A DNA stretch of 24,232 bases from a virus, in IMG/VR virus record IMGVR_UViG_3300030406_005059, positions 1 to 24,232 of that record, one strand, 5' to 3'. The stretch's first letter is position 1. Each line of letters opens with the position of its first letter. This document shows positions 12,920 to 17,918 of the stretch, piece after piece. A program made the position numbers and the translations under genes. The notes under the pieces are model-generated. The model saw only the letters and a list, made by a program, of their open reading frames with translations, made no database searches and was not told the origin of the DNA.

Positions 12920-13140
12920 GATGCCTCCCCCTCTTCTTCGTGCCCGCAGTCGGGGCACTTCATGTGATGCCAGTCTCCGTCGGAGCCCGTGGATTTCATG
13001 CAACCGCGATGGCAGCGCGGGCAGGTATAGGACGGCGCTTCGCTCTTTGCCTGCAGGGTTTCAGCCAGGTCAACGGCTCCGGTCCTTGCCTTGTACAGCT
13101 TGCCCATGGCGGCGCGGATGTTTCGTTCGGTGTATCTCAT
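12916..13140 (-). CDS. 74-aa zinc-ribbon protein
   Basis: The frame extends to 13272, but the ATG at 13140 overlaps the preceding stop (TAATG) and a GAAGGG lies upstream, so this is the likely start. The N-terminal 35 residues are a basic helix (RYTERNIRAAMGKLYKARTG). The C-terminal half has CPRC (40-43), an extra C47, and CPDCGHEEE (62-70), a four-cysteine ribbon. It is one of five Cys-rich small proteins in this operon. The function is unknown; nucleic-acid binding is plausible. Confidence 0.72.
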   Translation of the reverse strand: MRYTERNIRAAMGKLYKARTGAVDLAETLQAKSEAPSYTCPRCHRGCMKSTGSDGDWHHMKCPDCGHEEEGEAS

Positions 13141-13304
13141 TAGCTCAACCCTTCCCGGCAGATCGCCTTGCCCACGCGTCGCAGGGCTTTGTTCGCTGCC
13201 TTGCGAGCGTAGCGCGTGGCGCTCCCCGTGTAGCGCCGTTCGATCTTTGCGAATTTGATCTCGCTCTGCCACTTGCTGAATTTGTTAATTGCTTTCGTTT
13301 CCAT
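13140..13304 (-). CDS. 54-aa basic early protein
   Basis: Two ATGs are possible. I prefer 13304, which follows a GAGAGAGACC leader like those of two other early genes; the ATG at 13328 lacks a ribosome site. The product is short and basic, with helices rich in Lys and Arg (SEIKFAKIERRYTGSATRYA, then RKAANKALRRVGK). It is not recognised. A stable hairpin (13335-13368) lies just upstream of it. Confidence 0.6.
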   Translation of the reverse strand: METKAINKFSKWQSEIKFAKIERRYTGSATRYARKAANKALRRVGKAICREGLS

Positions 13305-13334
13305 GGTCTCTCTCTTTTCTCCTGACATCGCGCC

Positions 13335-13368
13335 AGGGTTGAGCGCCGCCGTAACGGCGCTCTGCCCT
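13335..13368. repeat. Inverted repeat / stable hairpin in the early leader
   Basis: GAGCGCCG (13341-13348) pairs perfectly with CGGCGCTC (13355-13362) over a 6-base loop, and AGGG (13335-13338) can pair with CCCT (13365-13368) outside it. There is no T-run on either side, so it is not a simple terminator. It lies between the 396-aa and the 54-aa genes and could set mRNA stability or processing. Confidence 0.6.
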
Positions 13369-13381
13369 GTAGCCTTGCCTG

Positions 13382-14572
13382 TTAGACTGCCCAGCGCTTC
13401 GCAGCGTTGCCCTCATAGGACCGCTTGGCAGTGACGTTACCATGCGCTGGGATGATAACCGCAAGGTTTTTCCCGCCCTGATTGCCTTTGCATCCGATCG
13501 GACAAGCGGCGCAGGTGACCTTCTGTCCGGCTTCTTCGCTTGCGGGGCATAGCGCCACAGGCATGGGACCGAGGGCTCGCAATGCTCGCCCGGTTTCCAC
13601 GTCCGGAGTGACGACGAAGGGTACCCAACCCGTCGATGTGCTTTCTTGGTAGCCTTGCGCATCGTCGACGCTGGCGCGTACTAGGGGCTTGAGGGCTTGC
13701 CGTTGCTCGCTCGAAACGGATTCGTTCTGCCATTGGTGGGTATAGCCGGTCCAGGTTTCCGCCTGGCTTGTGAGAGTAGACCATAGCGCCGCAGGAATAG
13801 CTGCAGGATCTCCATAAGTGCCAAGTCTAACGCGCTCGCCCATCCCTAGCAGTTCAAGCGCTCGCTTTGTGTCGACCCCGCAAAGGCTCGCCACTTCCTG
13901 CAGAGTGAGGTATCGCCCTTCGGTCGCAATGCCCATCCTGATGCCGCTACCAGTGACCGATTGCCAGACCGTGGCGAGGCTTCGCTGGTCAACATAGCAG
14001 GAACGCGTGCCGTCAGCTTGTGGACGGTGGGGGCAGGTGCCACAGATAGACTCCTCTAGTCTGTTCTGTAGCGCTGCCAATGGGGAGCGCTCAGCGCTGA
14101 GGATATAGGTCTGTCGCATGCTGCCCGTTTTACGGTTGCCGCTGCCGAATTGAATCATGGCAAAGACGGGCTCACCGTTGATCTGGCTCGGACCATGCCA
14201 TAGCAAGACGCCCCGATGCTTCGCTTTAATGCGGCGCATCATGACCTCAGGCGATAGCGTGGGCAGGCTTGCCACGTCCACGGATTCAAGGGCTTGAGCA
14301 TAGGACCGGACAACCCTAGTATGCTTCGCCCGTAGTGGGGCGAGCGATTTGGTGATAGCCCGATAGGGTTCACTGCGTCTGGACTTCGGCACGGTGCGCT
14401 TGACTTCGGCGCGTAGGGTTTCCTGGCGAGTCAGCAAGTCAGCGCGAGTAGCCACAAGCCTGGCGCGCAGTTGATCCCGTTGCTTTTTGGGCAGTAGCAA
14501 GGCGGCGCGGACAGCCGACAAGGGGAAGGCTTCGGTCTGCTTGGCTTGATAGGTTTGGGTCAAGGTTTTCAT
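13382..14572 (-). CDS. Cys-rich 396-aa early protein resembling DUF7227
   Basis: The largest early gene. From memory the order matches the phage DUF7227 family, whose function is unknown: SICGTCPHR (175-183), RSCYVDQ (190-196), RVRLGTYGDPAAIP (247-260), TGYTHQW (275-281), ASVDDAQG (300-307) and CPASEEAGQKVTCAACPIGC (342-361), then VIIPAHG. Seven cysteines (177, 180, 192, 342, 354, 357, 361) in two clusters look like metal or Fe-S ligands. The LTLQEVASLCGV segment resembles a helix-turn-helix. The first 110 residues are a helical, basic extension. It is read from an ATG four bases inside the upstream gene. No catalytic class can be assigned. Confidence 0.75.
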   Translation of the reverse strand: MKTLTQTYQAKQTEAFPLSAVRAALLLPKKQRDQLRARLVATRADLLTRQETLRAEVKRTVPKSRRSEPYRAITKSLAPLRAKHTRVVRSYAQALESVDVASLPTLSPEVMMRRIKAKHRGVLLWHGPSQINGEPVFAMIQFGSGNRKTGSMRQTYILSAERSPLAALQNRLEESICGTCPHRPQADGTRSCYVDQRSLATVWQSVTGSGIRMGIATEGRYLTLQEVASLCGVDTKRALELLGMGERVRLGTYGDPAAIPAALWSTLTSQAETWTGYTHQWQNESVSSEQRQALKPLVRASVDDAQGYQESTSTGWVPFVVTPDVETGRALRALGPMPVALCPASEEAGQKVTCAACPIGCKGNQGGKNLAVIIPAHGNVTAKRSYEGNAAKRWAV

Positions 14573-14763
14573 TTCGTGCTCCTTAGTTCAAAAGTCCAGC
14601 CAGGGTTTGCAGCGGTCATGGCTGGCAAGTCTTCTCTGATTTTCGCTGCAGTCTTTGCAGGAAATAGCGTTGCATGGATCCGATTGACCACAACGTCTCC
14701 CGTGTTCCAGTCGAAGGGGTGAAAGCGTTTCTTTCCAGGTTGCTTTGCGTAAAGTATAAACAT
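14569..14763 (-). CDS. 64-aa early protein of unknown function
   Basis: The start is an ATG directly after a GAGAGAGAGAGAG leader. The product has an aromatic, basic N-terminus (YAKQPGKKRFHPFDWNTGD), then two helices with PAKTAAKIREDLPAM and the end PGWTFELRSTK. It resembles many small phage early proteins but I cannot name a family. Its stop overlaps the start of the 396-aa gene by 4 bases. Confidence 0.7.
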   Translation of the reverse strand: MFILYAKQPGKKRFHPFDWNTGDVVVNRIHATLFPAKTAAKIREDLPAMTAANPGWTFELRSTK

Positions 14764-14778
14764 CTCTCTCTCTCTCTC

Positions 14779-14808
14779 CCTCTGGCTTGCGCCGGTTAGT
14801 TCTGGCTT
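14779..14808 (+). repeat. Direct repeat of a 10-mer, period 20
   Basis: TCTGGCTTGC occurs at 14779-14788 and again at 14799-14808, exactly 20 bases apart, in the spacer upstream of the 64-aa gene. A similar pair, AGGGCTCGCC, lies at 12741-12750 and 12762-12771, 21 bases apart, in another spacer. Two helical turns separate the members of each pair, which is typical of paired protein-binding sites. Confidence 0.5.
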
Positions 14809-14829
14809 GCTTAGTGCAAGTCCTCAGGA

Positions 14830-14843
14830 CGCCCCGTAGGGCG
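14830..14843. repeat. Short perfect hairpin with a UACG loop on the - strand
   Basis: A 5-bp stem (14830-14834 with 14839-14843) closes a 4-base loop. On the - strand transcript the loop is UACG closed by C-G, the very stable UNCG type. It lies in the spacer between the first two early genes. No T-run follows, so it is not a terminator; a role in mRNA stability or processing is possible. Confidence 0.45.
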
Positions 14844-14859
14844 CCCTAGGGACCAGCCC

Positions 14860-15138
14860 TTAAGACCAGTCGTTGCAGTCTGCTAGGTTGGCAAGGTTTG
14901 CGATGATGGTTTCCAGCGTTGCCCCAAGGTCTGCAGTTTGGTGCTCACCTTCGCTGTCTTCAAAGTCTGCAAACCAAGCGCCATTAAGAACGAACAGAAC
15001 GCATGGGTGGTAGTGGATGTCGCAGCCTAGTTGCCAACGTCCTAGGATCTCGCTGTTCTCAAAGCACACTGCAGACTTGTGGAGGGCTTGCCCTACTTCC
15101 AAGGCGCTTGGCAGATTCTGGCGGATAAATTCGATCAT
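14860..15138 (-). CDS. First early gene, 92-aa hypothetical protein
   Basis: The frame extends to 15228, but the ATG at 15138 follows a GAGAGAGAGACC leader and starts a sensible protein (MIEFIRQNLPSALEVGQALH). The rest has short strands, an acidic stretch (FADFEDSEGEH) and a helical end (LETIIANLANLADCND). It is the promoter-proximal gene of the early operon, a position where phages often encode host-takeover proteins. It is not recognised by family. Confidence 0.65.
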   Translation of the reverse strand: MIEFIRQNLPSALEVGQALHKSAVCFENSEILGRWQLGCDIHYHPCVLFVLNGAWFADFEDSEGEHQTADLGATLETIIANLANLADCNDWS

Positions 15139-15226
15139 GGTCTCTCTCTCTCTCCCCGTAGGGGAGGGTTCGGGTTGGCGGGATTGCCTTCCCACCAGCA
15201 TGAAGCCATAACCAGAACCCTTGGGC

Positions 15227-15257
15227 AATAGTTCACTGCATTATTTCCCAAACTATT
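15227..15257. promoter_or_regulatory. A+T-rich inverted repeat, possible early operator/promoter zone
   Basis: AATAGTT (15227-15233) is repeated in inverse as AACTATT (15251-15257), 17 bases apart, in the A+T-rich tract about 90 bases upstream of the first early gene. I see no good -35/-10 pair in the - direction, so the early promoter may be non-consensus. Confidence 0.35.
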
Positions 15258-15510
15258 TTACTTTCTGCCGTGTTTACAGGGACTTGCAAGGCGGCCACCC
15301 CTTGTCACCCTTGGCACTATCTGGCGCTGTATCGGTAGGGCTCACGTGTGCGGGCGCATGGGGATCGAATCTGGTCACAAGGTCTCAACCCTAGGGCAAC
15401 GGGGGCACCACTTGCGGGCTGGCTTGGCATGGGGAGACGGGGCATGTGGCATGGGGCTTGCGGTCAGAATGTTGCGCCTGCCCGACCAGCAAGGGCCCGT
15501 GCGTATTTCC

Positions 15511-15548
15511 GGTCGCGACCAGAGAACGTGCGAGCAGAAGAACGTGCG
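15511..15548. repeat. 10-bp palindrome followed by two direct 9-mers
   Basis: GGTCGCGACC (15511-15520) is a perfect palindrome. GAACGTGCG follows at 15524-15532 and 15540-15548, 16 bases apart. The arrangement is iteron-like and sits in the non-coding divergent region. It could be an origin or regulator site; there are too few copies to call it one. Confidence 0.45.
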
Positions 15549-15649
15549 TCATGCGAGGCGATGTTCCTGTCCGGCAGCCTGAATGCGTATATACCACCCG
15601 AAAACTGCGCCACGGGTTTTTACTCAGGGTGACAGCTAGCGTTGGTACT

Positions 15650-15688
15650 GCCCTTGCGGCCCTGGGGGGCCTCGGGCTTTTCTTCTTT
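15650..15688 (+). terminator. GC-rich terminator-like hairpin, + strand
   Basis: GGCCC (15658-15662) pairs with GGGCC (15667-15671) over a TGGG loop. An outer GCCC/GGGC pair (15650-15653 with 15674-15677) extends the stem. A T-rich tract (15678-15688) follows. No + strand gene lies upstream, so the transcript it would end is unknown. Confidence 0.5.
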
Positions 15689-15790
15689 ATGGGGAATGAG
15701 CAGTGGAGGGGTACCGACAGTGCGATGAAGCGGGATCGATTAGTCTACGTTACAACCAGCTACTAAAATTACCATACCGCATGTGCGTTA

Positions 15791-15851
15791 CCTGAGAGGA
15801 AAGGGTGCTGTCAAATGCTCTCAAAGTCCTTTGTTTTCAGGGTTTTTTTTT
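15791..15851 (+). terminator. Terminator-like hairpin with a nine-T run, + strand
   Basis: Bases 15791-15804 can pair with 15828-15841 (13 of 14 positions, including two G-T wobbles), leaving a 23-base loop, and a run of nine T begins two bases later. It directly precedes the late control sites. It would shield the late operon from upstream transcription, or end a short RNA made from the control region. Confidence 0.5.
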
Positions 15852-15852
15852 A

Positions 15853-15871
15853 GACTGCCATTCTGACAGTC
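15853..15871. promoter_or_regulatory. Operator-like palindrome, copy 1
   Basis: GACTGCCATTCTGACAGTC is a palindrome with 8-bp arms (one mismatch) around a 3-base centre. It is the first of three related sites. Its centre is 30 bp from the centre of copy 2, about three helical turns, so both could be bound on the same DNA face. Confidence 0.6.
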
Positions 15872-15884
15872 GGAGTTCTTGTGG

Positions 15885-15899
15885 CTGCCATTTTGGCAG
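15885..15899. promoter_or_regulatory. Operator-like palindrome, copy 2
   Basis: CTGCCATTTTGGCAG is a perfect palindrome with 6-bp arms and a 3-base centre. Its right half overlaps the -35 hexamer of the late promoter candidate at 15893-15922. It shares its sequence with the site inside the 19521-19550 promoter. Confidence 0.65.
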
Positions 15900-15922
15900 G
15901 ATGACATCTTTTGTCCTATGGT
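15893..15922 (+). promoter_or_regulatory. Candidate late promoter upstream of terS
   Basis: TTGGCA (15893-15898; five of six match to -35) is followed after 18 bp by TATGGT (15917-15922; four of six to -10). The transcript would start near 15929, just before the 55-aa ORF. The -35 box is formed by the right half of palindrome copy 2, so a bound factor would directly block or contact polymerase. Confidence 0.4.
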
Positions 15923-15935
15923 GTAGAGGGGGATT

Positions 15936-16103
15936 ATGAGCCGTCCCAACTGGAACCAGCACGAGGCGTTCAAAGAGTGGTTGTTATCGGTGGAGTACGC
16001 TGTGATGCGAGATGGCAAGTTCCACCTCTACCTTTCCGATGGAGTAGCGTGCTACATGTACGAAGCGTGGTGGGCAGGGAAAGAGGATCAAAGTGAGTCG
16101 TAG
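15936..16103 (+). CDS. 55-aa first late gene, hypothetical
   Basis: A short gene starting at ATG 15936, with AGAGGGGG a few bases upstream. The product (MSRPNWNQHEAFKEWLLSVE, then RDGKFHLYLSDGVACYMYEA, then WWAGKEDQ) is compact and Trp/Tyr-rich with an amphipathic helix. Its last 11 bases overlap the TerS start, so the two are probably coupled. It is not recognised. Codon-scale features and spacing make it more likely real than chance. Confidence 0.65.
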   Translation: MSRPNWNQHEAFKEWLLSVEYAVMRDGKFHLYLSDGVACYMYEAWWAGKEDQSES

Positions 16104-16644
16104 ATTAAATGCCGAGCAGTTGCAGGAATGTCGTGCCCAGTGGGAGAGCGGGATTCCTGTGTCCGAGTTGGCCGAGCAGTTCGGAGTATCTCAGAGAACC
16201 ATCAAGCGGTACAGAGCCCGAGGCAAGTGGGACCGTGAGAAAGGCGACCTCGACGAGACCACTCTCCAAAAGGCTAAAGAGCGGGTGAACGAGAGAATCG
16301 AGTTGTACCTGCATCAAGAAGAGACAGCGCTCAAAGCGGCAGTGGCTCAGAGTATGAGCAAAGCCAGAGAGACTGTGACCGAGGTGCTGGAGCGGCACAA
16401 AGACTTCAGCCACAGACTGGCGGGAGTAATGGAGCGGGAGATCGGCAACCTGGAGAACAACCCGGACCCCAACCCCTCGAAGCGGCTCAACCACATCAAG
16501 GTAGCCTCCGAGGTGATCAGCAGCATCCAGCGCATCGAGCGGAAGACCTGGGGCATCGACGACAAAGCAGACGCCAGCGACCTCGACCAGATTCTCATGG
16601 AGATCGAGCAGGAAGAGGAACGGCGCACAGAGGAAGTCAACTGA
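16093..16644 (+). CDS. terS: Terminase small subunit
   Basis: A 183-aa DNA-recognition subunit of the packaging motor. It starts with GTG; AGAGG lies six bases upstream. Residues 20-41 form a helix-turn-helix (IPVSELAEQFGVSQRTIKRY). A long helical region with heptad character follows (about 55-150), as in ring-forming TerS proteins, and then an acidic tail (EIEQEEERRTEE) that usually contacts TerL. No nuclease motif is present, as expected. The large subunit lies 1.3 kb downstream, with three unknown genes between. Confidence 0.82.
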   Translation: MSRRLNAEQLQECRAQWESGIPVSELAEQFGVSQRTIKRYRARGKWDREKGDLDETTLQKAKERVNERIELYLHQEETALKAAVAQSMSKARETVTEVLERHKDFSHRLAGVMEREIGNLENNPDPNPSKRLNHIKVASEVISSIQRIERKTWGIDDKADASDLDQILMEIEQEEERRTEEVN

Positions 16645-16645
16645 C

Positions 16646-17200
16646 ATGGCTAAAAAAGAAGACGTTCGTAAGGCTGCCATCAAAAAAGCTGAGGGCAAAA
16701 GACCCAAGGCGCAGAGAGAGGTGGCGTTCGTAACCCGCACGCTGAAGACTCCTAAGAAACCGGAAGTTTGGGATCTCATGAAAGCCGGCGGTGCTGTCGC
16801 CAAATACCCAGTAGACGAAATGATTGGCAGTTCATATGGACGGTTTGACGAACCTGCATCTCGTTTGGCAAAGGTTAGTAAACCGCAACTTAGCGCCTCT
16901 CGGATTAGAATGTTTCCCGATGCGGAGGAGCACTCCAAACGAAGAGACAGCGCTCACCTAGAAGCAATTATGCAGGGCGACAAGAAAGCGATAGAGCAGG
17001 CGAAGGTCTTGCAGCGTGTTCACCGTTTCGAGTTGGACGAACGGACAAGGCAAAGGAACTATGACCCCGATTTCTTTGAGAAAAACAAAGAAGGCACCGT
17101 TGAAATCCTAAAAGAGCGCATTAAGGCTTATGATGATGCACTAGCTGGCAAGTGGAAAGGAAACACCCCCCGCTCTGGCTATGGTAAAGAGAAAGAGTGA
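16646..17200 (+). CDS. Hypothetical 184-aa protein between the terminase genes
   Basis: It starts one base after the terS stop. The product is charged, with a basic N-terminus (MAKKEDVRKAAIKKAEGKRP), a middle that contains VWDLMKAGGAVAKYP and SYGRFDEPASRLAKV, and a C-terminal helix. I see no known fold, membrane segment or cysteine cluster. Insertion between terS and terL is unusual and suggests a packaging or early-assembly helper, but this is context only. Confidence 0.7.
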   Translation: MAKKEDVRKAAIKKAEGKRPKAQREVAFVTRTLKTPKKPEVWDLMKAGGAVAKYPVDEMIGSSYGRFDEPASRLAKVSKPQLSASRIRMFPDAEEHSKRRDSAHLEAIMQGDKKAIEQAKVLQRVHRFELDERTRQRNYDPDFFEKNKEGTVEILKERIKAYDDALAGKWKGNTPRSGYGKEKE

Positions 17201-17202
17201 TC

Positions 17203-17613
17203 ATGGCCCGACGCAAAAAGATTAAGATGGACCACTTCTCGCTGGAGTTGATGCTCTCCAACATGATCGGGGAGATCGGCGGGTACTGGCACCACAACAT
17301 GCGGGGCAACAGCAGCGTTGACGATATGATGCGCTACCACGTCCTTTATGTTGTCACCCGCACGCACGTCACCAACACGTTCAAGGCCATCAGCAACTTC
17401 GACGAAGACCACATGAACGACCGGCACCGTATGCTCTGGCACAAAACCAAAGAGTTTATGAACTGCCTGGAGACGTTCCCCGCTCACATTCACGAGAAAC
17501 CCAAAGAAGTGGAGCGCTTCTGCGAGAACTTCGTTCCTTGGATCAAGGCTTGCTTGACGCTCATTGATACCCGTACAAGTCAGAAAGAGGCGGAAGCCGT
17601 CGCTAACAGTTAG
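17203..17613 (+). CDS. Hypothetical 136-aa helical protein
   Basis: I place the start at ATG 17203 (GAGAAAGAG upstream), two bases after the preceding stop, rather than at GTG 17197. The product is helical and rich in His, Met and aromatic residues (MLSNMIGEIGGYWHHNM, VTRTHVTNTFKAISNF, ETFPAHIHEKPKEVERFCEN). Several His are spaced so that metal binding is possible but not demonstrated. No family is recognised. Confidence 0.7.
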   Translation: MARRKKIKMDHFSLELMLSNMIGEIGGYWHHNMRGNSSVDDMMRYHVLYVVTRTHVTNTFKAISNFDEDHMNDRHRMLWHKTKEFMNCLETFPAHIHEKPKEVERFCENFVPWIKACLTLIDTRTSQKEAEAVANS

Positions 17614-17621
17614 GACCAATC

Positions 17622-17918
17622 ATGGAATATGGTGAGAAGAAAAAGGGCAACCCCCACGGTAAAGGCAAGGGCATGGCGATCACCATTATGATGGGTATGC
17701 CTATGTCTAAGAAAGGCATGAAGGCTGGCAAGTCCCGTCGGGACGCAGTGAAGAAAGCCAAGGAAGAAGCCGAGCGGGAGAAGTTCGAGCCTCACATCAT
17801 GATCGACCCAGAGTCCGGCAAGAAGGTCAAAGTGAAGACCTACGAAGAGCATCTCAAGCTGAAAGACGAAGGCTACCTCCACGAAGACGAGATGGAAGAG
17901 GAAGAAGAAGAAGAGTAG
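17622..17918 (+). CDS. 98-aa protein with a poly-Glu tail
   Basis: A short linker-like protein. It has a Gly/Lys/Met-rich start (KKKGNPHGKGKGMAITIMMG), a basic helix (KKAKEEAEREKF) and a C-terminal run of acidic residues (about ten Glu). The stop abuts the terL ATG directly. The charge polarity suggests a binding role, for example holding basic partners or mimicking DNA; unproven. It is not recognised. Confidence 0.7.
   Translation: MEYGEKKKGNPHGKGKGMAITIMMGMPMSKKGMKAGKSRRDAVKKAKEEAEREKFEPHIMIDPESGKKVKVKTYEEHLKLKDEGYLHEDEMEEEEEEE

Larger units (their letters stand above)
15139..15935. other. Divergent non-coding control region (about 800 bases)
   Basis: The only long stretch without a convincing gene. 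Short + strand ORFs in overlapping frames at 15346-15766 lack ribosome sites and family features. It holds, in order: a small hairpin (15152-15166) beside the first early ribosome site; an A+T-rich tract with an inverted repeat (15227-15257), the likely early promoter zone; a G-tract-rich part (about 15390-15460); a 10-bp palindrome and two direct 9-mers (15511-15548); a weak hairpin plus T5 (15596-15621); two stronger + strand terminator-like hairpins (15650-15688, 15791-15851); and two operator-like palindromes with a late promoter candidate. An origin of replication or a packaging site could also lie here. Confidence 0.7.

Noticed and set aside
13335-13368. Hairpin as a terminator of the early operon
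   Set aside because: No T-run on either strand; kept only as an RNA structure.
10782-15138. Phage defence or anti-CRISPR operon
   Set aside because: Small unknown early genes fit the position, but none shows a recognisable anti-defence motif.
15350-15385. tRNA-like GATCGAATC segment
   Set aside because: It resembles a T-loop, but no acceptor, D- or anticodon stems can be built around it.
15446-15766. + strand ORF of 106 codons in the control region with a hydrophobic stretch
   Set aside because: No ribosome site; it passes through two terminator-like hairpins; composition is Arg/Cys-rich and irregular. It overlaps other equally poor ORFs.
15821-16018. - strand ORF with the repeated sequence SCQNGS
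   Set aside because: The repeat comes from the two operator-like palindromes read in one frame; not a protein feature.
16105-16938. Antisense ORF of 277 codons opposite terS and the next gene
   Set aside because: It spans two well-supported + strand genes, lacks a ribosome site and reads Leu/Ser/Val-rich without family features; a codon-bias shadow.
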